The translations under genes were made by a program, and so were the position numbers. The notes under the pieces were generated by a model. That model had not been told where the DNA came from, ran no database searches, and saw only the letters and a program-made list of their open reading frames with translations. From Chryseobacterium cucumeris (GTDB lineage: Bacteria; Bacteroidota; Bacteroidia; Flavobacteriales; Weeksellaceae), in NCBI RefSeq assembly GCF_016775705.1, contig NZ_CP068760.1:2294001-2358000 (forward strand): DNA of 64,000 bases, in the 5' to 3' direction. This document shows, piece by piece, positions 51,783 to 59,099 of this stretch. Positions within the stretch are counted from its first letter, which is position 1; each line of letters opens with the position of its first letter.

Positions 51783-52070
51783 CTATTTCCCGATTTCATT
51801 CAACGACTGATTAATCTGCTTTAACCTTTCGTTGGTAGAATTAATATTTTTTTCGTAGTTCAGAGAAACTACTTCCGCATTGGTTCCCAGTTTAAGGGCA
51901 CACATAGCCAAAGCATCCTGTTTATCTCTTACATCGAAGTTTTGTTCAAAATCTTTAATCATATTCTCGATCTGCTTCCCTACTTTACGCAAAGTTTCTT
52001 CCTCTGCTGCCGGTACGTTCAGCGGATACACTCTTCCTGCAATGTTGACGGTTATTCTCCTTATCTCCAT
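51783..52070 (-). CDS. zapA: Cell division protein ZapA
   Basis: The 95-residue protein matches ZapA: N-terminal VNIAGRVYPLNVPAAEEETLRKVGKQIENMI, the DKQDALAMCALKL core and a C-terminal coiled-coil helix. ZapA bundles FtsZ filaments. Its start overlaps the preceding gene by one base (TAATG), so the two are translationally coupled. The 6S-like RNA follows. Confidence 0.9.
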   Translation of the reverse strand: MEIRRITVNIAGRVYPLNVPAAEEETLRKVGKQIENMIKDFEQNFDVRDKQDALAMCALKLGTNAEVVSLNYEKNINSTNERLKQINQSLNEIGK

Positions 52071-52372
52071 TATAATCCACTGTTTTGAAGCTGAGCAATA
52101 CAGAAATCAATTTCTTTTACCAATCTGTTGATATGGTTTTTCATTAACCTATTGTGTTCAGGATTTCCTGATATTGCTGAATAAAGTTTTATATTTTTTT
52201 GTTCTTCTGCTAATACCTGATTCTTTCTTCTTTCCTCATCATATTTCTTCTTCAACTCTTCATGCTCAATACTTAATTCTTTTAAATTTTCCGTAAGATT
52301 TTTATAGTTCTTTTGCAGAGTCGAAATCTTTCTCTCTAATTCTGAAAAATTGTTTTCTAAATCTTGAAGCAT
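52070..52372 (-). CDS. Short coiled-coil protein coupled to zapA
   Basis: The likely start is the ATG at 52372, giving ~100 residues. The product is almost entirely a coiled coil (LENNFSELERKISTLQKNYKN to YDEERRKNQVLAEEQ), followed by a helical tail ending QLQNSGL. The longer frame to 52519 runs through the porT terminator and is rejected. It overlaps zapA by one base. Size, composition and coupling suggest a ZapB-like division factor, but similarity to ZapB is only in style. Confidence 0.75.
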   Translation of the reverse strand: MLQDLENNFSELERKISTLQKNYKNLTENLKELSIEHEELKKKYDEERRKNQVLAEEQKNIKLYSAISGNPEHNRLMKNHINRLVKEIDFCIAQLQNSGL

Positions 52373-52465
52373 TTCAGGTTTGTATATTCTAACTAAAAGC
52401 AAAAATAAAAAAATAATAACACTAACAAAAATAAAACACTCTATATTTTGATATAACAATAAAAA

Positions 52466-52487
52466 AGGAGGTGCCAGCGCACCTCCT
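52466..52487 (-). terminator. porT terminator
   Basis: A 9-bp perfect stem (AGGAGGTGC / GCACCTCCT) with a 4-nt loop is followed by T residues on the minus strand. Confidence 0.85.
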
Positions 52488-52511
52488 GTGTATTTTTCAG
52501 TGAAAATATTT

Positions 52512-53294
52512 TTATTCAAATTTCAGAACGAACATTACTGCTCTTGTCTGCAATGTAGAGATTGCAGATGACCAGTAAGGAGGTGTAGTAGCGTTATCCG
52601 CCACTTTTTCATTGTTCATGAAGAATGTTCCTCTTACGGCAGGAGTCAGTTTAAATTTGTTGAAATAAAACTGGATTCCCATTTCTGCAGACCATGCAAA
52701 GTTGTGCGTAGTAGATCTGAAGATTCCCTGCATGTTGTCGTCTGTAGAAGTTGCATTAGACTGAAGGTTTACGACGTAATTCACCCCTGCTGCAACATAA
52801 GGTCTTGAGTTGTACCATCTCTGGCCGTGAAGCTCCAAAAGTACCGGAATATCGATCAACGTAGATTTAATTTCTCTTACTTTATCCTTTTCCTGTAAAG
52901 GGAATGGCATAAAAGGATCATTCGTTAAAGATCCCCCTGCATATATGTCATTGGATTGTGTATTAAAAGTCAACTGTCTTTGTGCAAACTGTAAACCTGG
53001 TTCTATTCTTACGTCAAGATAGTCATTCAGTCTCCATTTTGCAATAAGCCCGGCACCGAAACTATAGCTTTCCTTAGAGGTAACAAGGTTTTCATTATCA
53101 TTCATCCCGTATTTCGGATGTAAAACAATGCGGTAATCCAGTCTGTTCCCGTTCAAATAAAACCCCCAACTGAATTTCTGTTCGTCGAAATCTTCCAACT
53201 TGTCCATTCTGTTTCGGGTTCTGAATTGCGCGTTTGCAAAAACGGCAACATTTACTGAGGTTAAAACCAGTGCTTTTAATAGAAATTTATTCAT
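52512..53294 (-). CDS. porT: PorT family outer-membrane protein of the type IX secretion system
   Basis: The 260-residue protein has a signal peptide ending FANAQ (~23). It is an eight-stranded-type beta-barrel with segments such as FSWGFYLNGNRLDYRIVLHPKYG and PYVAAGVNYVVNLQSN, ending in a strand that finishes with Phe-Glu. PorT is needed for T9SS function and gliding in flavobacteria. Placement 3 bp downstream of ubiE is the known flavobacterial arrangement. The LPMO in this window carries the matching C-terminal secretion domain. Confidence 0.9.
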   Translation of the reverse strand: MNKFLLKALVLTSVNVAVFANAQFRTRNRMDKLEDFDEQKFSWGFYLNGNRLDYRIVLHPKYGMNDNENLVTSKESYSFGAGLIAKWRLNDYLDVRIEPGLQFAQRQLTFNTQSNDIYAGGSLTNDPFMPFPLQEKDKVREIKSTLIDIPVLLELHGQRWYNSRPYVAAGVNYVVNLQSNATSTDDNMQGIFRSTTHNFAWSAEMGIQFYFNKFKLTPAVRGTFFMNNEKVADNATTPPYWSSAISTLQTRAVMFVLKFE

Positions 53295-53297
53295 AGG

Positions 53298-54029
53298 TTA
53301 CTTTGTTGCTTTATAAATTGTGGCTATACCTAAACTTAATTTTTTATATTCAACTTTCTTAAATCCCGTATCTAAAAGAATTTGCTTCATCTTCTCCCCG
53401 AAAGGAAAAGCATTTACAGAATCCGGAAGGTATGTATACGCCCTATTATCCTTAGAAACCAATCTGCCGATGGCAGGTAATATATTTTTGAAATAAAACA
53501 TATAAAATGGTCCCATGAAACCCTCAACCTTTGAAAACTCCAGTATATAAACACTTTTGTTATCTTTAACTACTCTTCTTAACTCTGCCAAACCTTTGGT
53601 AAGGTTTTCAAAATTCCTTACTCCAAATGCAACGGAAACAGCATCAAATCTATTGTCCTCGAAGGGTAAATTTTCTGCATCTCCTTTTTGCATGGAAATT
53701 TTGCCGTCTAATTTAAGTTTTTTTATTTTAATAACGCCAACATTCAGCATTTGTTGTGATAAATCTAATCCAACTACTTTAGAACCGGTTCCTTTTTCAA
53801 TAGTAATTGCCAGATCTCCTGTTCCTGTAGCTACATCCAGCACTTCCTGCGGATTATCATTTTTCATCCATTTTACCAGTTTATTTCTCCATAGAACGTC
53901 AATTTTCATGGATAAAACATGGTTCAGAAGGTCATACTTCGGTGCAATGTTGTCGAACATATCCTCTACCTGGCTTTTTTTGGTAGCCTCTGAATTGTAG
54001 GGAGTAACTTTGGTGATATCTTTTGTCAA
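53298..54029 (-). CDS. ubiE: Demethylmenaquinone methyltransferase (UbiE/MenG)
   Basis: The 243-residue enzyme contains MFDNIAPKYDLLNHVLSMKIDVLWR (family signature), the SAM motif VLDVATGTGDLAITIEKG and the second UbiE signature AVSVAFGVRNFENLTKGLAELRRV. It makes menaquinone from demethylmenaquinone, the only quinone in this phylum. It lies between the downstream porT and the upstream hypothetical gene. Confidence 0.97.
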   Translation of the reverse strand: MTKDITKVTPYNSEATKKSQVEDMFDNIAPKYDLLNHVLSMKIDVLWRNKLVKWMKNDNPQEVLDVATGTGDLAITIEKGTGSKVVGLDLSQQMLNVGVIKIKKLKLDGKISMQKGDAENLPFEDNRFDAVSVAFGVRNFENLTKGLAELRRVVKDNKSVYILEFSKVEGFMGPFYMFYFKNILPAIGRLVSKDNRAYTYLPDSVNAFPFGEKMKQILLDTGFKKVEYKKLSLGIATIYKATK

Positions 54030-54032
54030 AAC

Positions 54033-54602
54033 TTAAAACTTGTAATATTCTTTGTAATAATTTAGGTAATCCTGCTTTCTGAAGATTTTGGATCGTGATT
54101 CCACTTTCTGGATATTTTTGATCACTTTGTCATAGTCTTCATCTACATTGTAATAAAAATCTTCTGTGTAAAGCTTATTGAAGCGTCTTGCTCCTCCGTA
54201 ATAATCCTTTCCGTCGATAACCGTTTTATCAAGTGCTGTCAGCAACGAATCTTTTTTAAGATTATATCCGTAATACTGATCATTTACGTAGTAATCCTGA
54301 TGGGTAATATTAATCAGACCGCGAAGTTTATTCACTTCAAATGCTGAATCGTAAAGCATTTTCTTGTTCTGATCAAAAACCTGAATAGAGTTTTTCCCTT
54401 TATTCAAATCCACATGCACATACTGCCCCGCAGAAATAATTCCTTCAGATCCGTTATTGATCTTAAAATAATACGTATTCGGGGTAGGATTATCTACAAC
54501 ATAATAATTCTTCTTGGCTAAAAAAAGGAAGTAGATCCCAAAGGCAACGATAAACGCCACAGCTGCAATAAGTAAGCCTTTTAAGGACGAGTTGTTTTTC
54601 AT
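54033..54602 (-). CDS. Hypothetical membrane-anchored protein
   Basis: The 189-residue protein has one N-terminal transmembrane helix (~8-28) and a mainly charged periplasmic domain with DYYVNDQYYGYNLKKDS and repeated Tyr. It is 3 bp upstream of ubiE, so it is the first gene of the ubiE-porT run. Not assigned to a family. Its promoter box is at 54632-54625. Confidence 0.75.
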   Translation of the reverse strand: MKNNSSLKGLLIAAVAFIVAFGIYFLFLAKKNYYVVDNPTPNTYYFKINNGSEGIISAGQYVHVDLNKGKNSIQVFDQNKKMLYDSAFEVNKLRGLINITHQDYYVNDQYYGYNLKKDSLLTALDKTVIDGKDYYGGARRFNKLYTEDFYYNVDEDYDKVIKNIQKVESRSKIFRKQDYLNYYKEYYKF

Positions 54603-54624
54603 AGATTGTAAAGTACAATTTTTG

Positions 54625-54632
54625 CAAATTTA
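54625..54632 (-). promoter_or_regulatory. -7 box of the 54602 (ubiE-porT) transcript
   Basis: TAAATTTG on the minus strand fits TAnnTTTG and ends 22 nt before the start codon. Confidence 0.55.
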
Positions 54633-54669
54633 ATAATATTTTTAATTCTCCGTTATTAATATTAATTAT

Positions 54670-54677
54670 TAACTTTG
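54670..54677 (+). promoter_or_regulatory. -7 box of the KAS III-like gene
   Basis: TAACTTTG (TAnnTTTG) ends 26 nt before the ATG at 54704. Confidence 0.6.
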
Positions 54678-54703
54678 CATCTTTAAAAAAATCATATAAA
54701 CGA

Positions 54704-55777
54704 ATGCCGAATACGATCATTATTGGCTCTGGATGTTATATTCCGAACAGAGTTATTGGTAGAGATTACTTCATGAATTCCGAGTTTTACACTGAAGACG
54801 GGGTAAAGATTGAAAAGCCTGTGGAAGAGACCATTGCGAAATTTGTAGAGATTACAGAAATCGAAAACAGGAGATTCATTGAGGATGATCTTTCCAACTC
54901 ACAAATCGGTTATGAAGCTGCAAAAATTGCCCTTGAGGACGCAAAAGTAGACGGCGAAGACCTGGATTATATTATTTATGCAAGCAATTTCGGGGAAGTT
55001 ACTGAACACGGATATGCTGATTTTATGCCTACAATGGCAGCGAGAGTGAAGAATAAACTGGGAATCAAAAACAGAAAGTGCGTAACCTACGATATGCTTT
55101 TCGGATGCCCGGGATGGGTAGAAGCAATGATTTTAGCGGATAATCTTATTAAAGCTAAAGTAGCCAAAACCATACTTGTTATCGGAGGAGAAACTTTAAG
55201 CAGAGTAACAGATCCGCATGACAGAAACAGAATGATCTTTGCAGACGGTGCCGGAGCTGTAGTGGTAAAAGCTACAGATGAAGAGAATGTTGGAATTATT
55301 GCCCACAACACAATTTGTGATAACGGACCGGAATTAAACTATCTTGAAAACGCTCCTTCCATCAATAAAGAAGTAGATCAGAGACGTCTGTATGTAAGAA
55401 TGTTAGGAAGAAAAATCTACGAATACGCTCTAAAAAATGTACCGGTTGCGATCAAGGATACCATTACTGATGCCGGTCTTTCTATTGAAGATATAGACAA
55501 AATCTTAATTCACCAGGCCAATGCTAAAATGGATTATGCAATGATTGAAAGACTTCATAAGCTTTATGACGTGAAAGAATACGATCATGCCATCTCTCCT
55601 ATGACTATCCAGGATTTCGGAAACACTTCCGTGGCAACGATTCCTACTATGTATGATTTAATAATTAAAGGAAAAATGGAGGGTCAATCGTTTAAAGATA
55701 ATGGTAACATTGTGATGACTTCGGTAGGTGCCGGAATGAACATCAATGCTATCGTTTATAGATTTCCTAAAAAGTAA
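54704..55777 (+). CDS. Beta-ketoacyl-ACP synthase III family protein
   Basis: The 357-residue thiolase-fold enzyme has the catalytic triad of KAS III: Cys135 (MLFGCPGWVEA), His270 (LIHQANAKM) and Asn307 (FGNTSVATIP). It is longer than FabH (~317) and has an insertion at ~25-45 and a non-canonical approach to the Cys (usually AACAG). This suggests a special condensing enzyme, such as those used for secondary or aryl polyene metabolites, rather than housekeeping FabH. Substrate unknown. A terminator follows. Confidence 0.88.
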   Translation: MPNTIIIGSGCYIPNRVIGRDYFMNSEFYTEDGVKIEKPVEETIAKFVEITEIENRRFIEDDLSNSQIGYEAAKIALEDAKVDGEDLDYIIYASNFGEVTEHGYADFMPTMAARVKNKLGIKNRKCVTYDMLFGCPGWVEAMILADNLIKAKVAKTILVIGGETLSRVTDPHDRNRMIFADGAGAVVVKATDEENVGIIAHNTICDNGPELNYLENAPSINKEVDQRRLYVRMLGRKIYEYALKNVPVAIKDTITDAGLSIEDIDKILIHQANAKMDYAMIERLHKLYDVKEYDHAISPMTIQDFGNTSVATIPTMYDLIIKGKMEGQSFKDNGNIVMTSVGAGMNINAIVYRFPKK

Positions 55778-55799
55778 TATTTAAACCATTAAAAATATA

Positions 55800-55836
55800 A
55801 AAGCACAGGGAAGTTTATTCTTTGTGCTTTTTTTTG
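55800..55836 (+). terminator. Terminator of the KAS III-like gene
   Basis: The stem AAGCACA / TGTGCTT with a 15-nt loop is followed by a run of T residues. A GTG upstream of the next gene falls inside it, which supports the ATG start at 55845. Confidence 0.8.
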
Positions 55837-55844
55837 ATCAGAAC

Positions 55845-57050
55845 ATGCAAAAGAATTTTTTAATCATCGCCGCAATCTTCCTTTTTCTGGAAGTGTATAT
55901 TTATCAGGCCGTCAGAACACTTACCGATAATTTCTGGATCAGAATCGGATACTGGGTCATATCTTTAGCCGTGTATGGAATTTTCGCGTATGAAGTTACC
56001 CACTACCAAAGATCAGACAGAAGTATGGTAAGAGCTCAGATCATGATTTCGTTATTTTTAATCTTCATCCTTCCAAAGATCTTTATCGTTTTATTTTTAT
56101 TGATTGATGATATTGTCCGAACGGGCGGTTACCTGATCGGTTTCGCCAAGCCATCGGAAAATTTCTTCCCGGAAAGAAGAAAGTTCCTGAGCCTGGTTGG
56201 ATTGGGAATGAGCGGCGTTCTTTCCGCTCTTTTCATAGACGGGATTACATTTGGAAAGTACAGGCATAAGGTAAGAAGGGTAAGAGTAAATTTCGCCAAC
56301 CTTCCGAAAAGTTTTAAAGGATACAAAATCATCCAGATTTCTGATGTTCACAGCGGCAGTTTCTCTGATCCCGGCAAATTAGAGCATGCCATCGAGCTGA
56401 TTAATGAACAGAAGCCGGATCTGGTATTATTTACCGGAGATATGGTGAATAACGTTGCTGATGAATTTAAACCTTTTATTCCTCTGTTTTCAAAAATCCA
56501 GGCTAAGGACGGCAAGTTTGCGGTATTGGGAAACCACGATTACGGAGATTATGTAAGCTGGGAATCACCTGCAGCTAAAAAAGAAAACCTTGACACATTG
56601 ATTGATTATGAAAAGCAAGCCGGATTTGATATGCTGAGAAATGAACACAGAGTGATTGAAAAAAACGGTGAAAAATTGTATATCCTAGGTGTTGAGAACT
56701 GGGGTTTGAAGCCATTCCCACAATTCGGAAAGATTGATGATGCTCTAAAAGGAGTACCAGAATCTGCCAATAAGATTCTGATGAGCCACGACCCTACCCA
56801 CTTTGATTATGTGGTAAAAAAGCACCCCGCAAACATTCACCTGACACTTTCGGGACACACGCACGGGATGCAGTTTGGGCTGGATCTTAAGAATGTAAAA
56901 TGGTCACCGGTACAATACAAATATCCAAAATGGGCCGATTTATACGAAAGTGAAGGGAAACTGCTGTATGTCAACAGAGGATTCGGAGTATTGGGCTATC
57001 CGGGAAGAGTAGGTGTATTGCCAGAGATTACGCTTTTTGAGTTGAGCTAG
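55845..57050 (+). CDS. Metallophosphoesterase, membrane anchored
   Basis: The ~401-residue protein has four N-terminal hydrophobic helices (~1-120) with a Tat-like RRKFLSL segment (~112-118). A calcineurin-like phosphoesterase domain (~150-395) follows with the metal motifs DVHSGSF, LFTGDMVNN, GNHDYGD, MSHDPTHF and LSGHTHGMQ. It hydrolyses phosphoesters, perhaps a phospholipid precursor like LpxH or YkuE. Substrate unknown. A 7-bp-periodic repeat begins 3 bp after its stop codon. Confidence 0.92.
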   Translation: MQKNFLIIAAIFLFLEVYIYQAVRTLTDNFWIRIGYWVISLAVYGIFAYEVTHYQRSDRSMVRAQIMISLFLIFILPKIFIVLFLLIDDIVRTGGYLIGFAKPSENFFPERRKFLSLVGLGMSGVLSALFIDGITFGKYRHKVRRVRVNFANLPKSFKGYKIIQISDVHSGSFSDPGKLEHAIELINEQKPDLVLFTGDMVNNVADEFKPFIPLFSKIQAKDGKFAVLGNHDYGDYVSWESPAAKKENLDTLIDYEKQAGFDMLRNEHRVIEKNGEKLYILGVENWGLKPFPQFGKIDDALKGVPESANKILMSHDPTHFDYVVKKHPANIHLTLSGHTHGMQFGLDLKNVKWSPVQYKYPKWADLYESEGKLLYVNRGFGVLGYPGRVGVLPEITLFELS

Positions 57051-57052
57051 TG

Positions 57053-57199
57053 AAGTTCAAAGTTCAAAGTTCAAAGTTTAATGTTAGAGGTTTAGAAATT
57101 GAGTATTGTTGAACATGTGAATAGTTCTCCCTAATCCCTTTAATCTAATAGCTGCTACCTAACACCTAATATCTGCAACCTATAACCTGCAACCTAAAA
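57053..57199. repeat. Heptamer-periodic element in one register across an intergenic region
   Basis: In 7-bp steps from 57053: AAGTTCA three times, AAGTTTA, ATGTTAG, AGGTTTA, then AT-rich units. From 57130 it reads CCTAATC, CCTTTAA, TCTAATA, GCTGCTA, CCTAACA, CCTAATA, TCTGCAA, CCTATAA, CCTGCAA, CCTAAAA. All 21 units keep one register. The left half (AAGTTCA/ATGTTAG) is the reverse-complement type of the right half (TCTAACA-like). It fills the whole gap between two convergent genes (stop at 57050, stop at 57194). Confidence 0.88.
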
Positions 57200-57946
57200 A
57201 ATATAATCTTTCATACGGGAAGTAGCCATTTCCCTGTCGTTAAGAAAAGTAAGGAGGGCATCTAATTTGTCCTCCATTTTTTTGCCCGAAAATAAGCTTC
57301 GGTAAAATGGAATATCAAAACGGTATTTCTTGAAATCCGTAAACTGCCATGTGTTCAGGTAGATCAGCACAAATTCTTCATTCTGCAAAGTTTCCAGTAC
57401 CATATTCTGATAGTACTTCATCGGCAGAATCTGAAATACAAAATCATTATAGGGAAGCTGACTGTACGGAGAAATACTTTCCGGGACAATACTCAGCCCA
57501 TCCTCCTCTATAATTTCAGTATCTCTTTTAAGCCTTTTGAAAGGAAAAAGAATATTGGCATTATCAATATTGGAGACATAATTGAATTCCATCATCTTTA
57601 ACATTTCGTGAGAAACCTTTATGTCTTTCTGACGGATTCCTCTGATTTGTTTTTCCAGAAGATCCTGAATATTCTTCTTGGCATTTTCAATTTCTTCAGG
57701 ATTTGAACCTTTGTTATAAAAAGCAATTTCATGCCCTTTGGATGAAATTGCTTTTATTAAATGATGAAGTTTTTCAGTAATAGAAACCTCTACAAAAAAA
57801 CTTGATTTAACATCATGAATATCTAAAATTCTCAGAATCGCTCTGGTATTATCTTCAGTGATTTTTAATCGTTCTTCATCAGAAATTTGAGAGCCGTTTT
57901 TTACTCCAGCTTCAATACAAGTGATGTTAAAAGTCAATAATACCAT
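57194..57946 (-). CDS. Degenerate NodB-type polysaccharide deacetylase-like protein
   Basis: The 250-residue protein shows the polysaccharide deacetylase framework (VLLTFNITCIEAGVKNGSQI, SSFFVEVSI, GHEIAFYNKGSNPEEIENAKK, IRGIRQKDIKVSHEML) but lacks the metal-binding residues. The usual D-D of the N-terminal strand is Asn/Ile, and the HxxH motif after GHEI is missing. It is therefore likely inactive as a deacetylase, with a binding or scaffolding role. It is convergent with the metallophosphoesterase across the heptamer element. Confidence 0.75.
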   Translation of the reverse strand: MVLLTFNITCIEAGVKNGSQISDEERLKITEDNTRAILRILDIHDVKSSFFVEVSITEKLHHLIKAISSKGHEIAFYNKGSNPEEIENAKKNIQDLLEKQIRGIRQKDIKVSHEMLKMMEFNYVSNIDNANILFPFKRLKRDTEIIEEDGLSIVPESISPYSQLPYNDFVFQILPMKYYQNMVLETLQNEEFVLIYLNTWQFTDFKKYRFDIPFYRSLFSGKKMEDKLDALLTFLNDREMATSRMKDYIF

Positions 57947-58030
57947 TTAAATTAAATTTTATGTAAATTCTACAAAATATTAAAAATCAGATGTTAAATA
58001 TATTTTTAATTAAAGTATTACTTTACATTA

Positions 58031-58996
58031 TTAATCCTTGGCTAATTTTACCTTCAGATTCTTAATCATATCTTTTGTCATCTCAGAAATTCCGAAATCA
58101 TACGTCAGACCCCAGTCTTTTTTAGCTACGGAATCGTCAATTGATGCCGGCCATGAATCTGCAATTGCCTGTCTGAAATCCGGGTTATAATCGATTGTAA
58201 AATCCGGAATTTCTTTTGTGATTTCTTCCGCCAGTTCTTTTGGAGTAAATGACATTCCGCCCAAATTATAAGAAGAACGAACCGTTAAACTTTCTTTAGG
58301 AGCCTCCATAAGTTTCAGGGTTGCATTGATAGCATCATCCATATACAACATCGGCATTCCTGTATTCTCCGAAATGAAACTTGTATACTTTCCGTCTTCA
58401 ATTGCTTTGTAGAAAATCTCAACAGCATAGTCGGTTGTTCCACCTCCCGCCGGAGTCTTCCATGAGATCAATCCTGGATATCTGATACTTCTTACATCCA
58501 CACCATATTTATCGAAATAGTACTCACACCACTTCTCCCCTGCCATTTTGGAGATTCCGTAAACGGTTGTTGGGTTCAACACCACATCCTGTCCTACGTC
58601 ATGCTTTGGAATTCCTTTTCCAAATACTGCGATTGAACTTGGCCAGAAGATCTTTTTAAGAAGTCCTTCTTTTGCCATTTCACAAAAATGAAGCAGCGGT
58701 TCAAGATTCAGCTTCCACGCAAAAATTGGCTGCTTTTCCGAAGTCCCGGATAAAAGCGAAGCAAGGTGGTACACTGTAGTAATATCATAATCTTTGATCA
58801 CCTGCCTTACCAACTGGGTATTGGTAACATCCATTCTTTCATAGTGTCCTGCAGAGGTAATTCCTTCCTGCCATCTGTCCAATCCTGAAGCAACAACGTT
58901 TTCCGCTCCGTGGATTTCAACAAGTCTGTTCGTCAATTCGGTACCAATTTGTCCCAAGGCACCTGTAATCAGTATTCTTTCCGTATAGGATTCCAT
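58031..58996 (-). CDS. tdh: L-threonine 3-dehydrogenase, SDR type
   Basis: The 321-residue extended SDR starts ERILITGALGQIGTELTNRL (GxxGxxG NAD-binding loop) and has the catalytic YGISKMAGEKWCEYYF (YxxxK). The FISENTGMPMLYMDDAINA and C-terminal DSWPASIDDSVAKKDWGLT segments match epimerase-like threonine dehydrogenases, as in the Flavobacterium enzyme. It oxidises threonine to 2-amino-3-ketobutyrate. A UDP-sugar epimerase cannot be fully excluded. The -7 box is at 59029-59022. Confidence 0.9.
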   Translation of the reverse strand: MESYTERILITGALGQIGTELTNRLVEIHGAENVVASGLDRWQEGITSAGHYERMDVTNTQLVRQVIKDYDITTVYHLASLLSGTSEKQPIFAWKLNLEPLLHFCEMAKEGLLKKIFWPSSIAVFGKGIPKHDVGQDVVLNPTTVYGISKMAGEKWCEYYFDKYGVDVRSIRYPGLISWKTPAGGGTTDYAVEIFYKAIEDGKYTSFISENTGMPMLYMDDAINATLKLMEAPKESLTVRSSYNLGGMSFTPKELAEEITKEIPDFTIDYNPDFRQAIADSWPASIDDSVAKKDWGLTYDFGISEMTKDMIKNLKVKLAKD

Positions 58997-59021
58997 TTTT
59001 CAGATTTTTTTTAGAATTGTA

Positions 59022-59029
59022 CAAAAGTA
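59022..59029 (-). promoter_or_regulatory. tdh -7 box
   Basis: TACTTTTG on the minus strand matches TAnnTTTG and ends ~25 nt before the ATG. Confidence 0.55.
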
Positions 59030-59051
59030 AAAAAAACATGCCAACCATAAT

Positions 59052-59080
59052 AAAAAAGGTATACTTTCGTACACCTTTTT
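59052..59080 (-). terminator. Terminator of the large TonB receptor gene
   Basis: The stem AAAAAGGTATAC / GTACACCTTTTT (one mismatch) with a 4-nt loop lies directly downstream of the receptor gene. Confidence 0.8.
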
Positions 59081-59099
59081 ATATTCCTGAAATTTGTAA

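Noticed and set aside
52373-52519. Longer start for the coiled-coil gene upstream of zapA
   Set aside because: The extension would translate through the porT terminator hairpin and part of the porT 3' end.
55824-55844. GTG start of the metallophosphoesterase
   Set aside because: The codon lies within the terminator of the previous gene; the ATG at 55845 starts a normal membrane helix.
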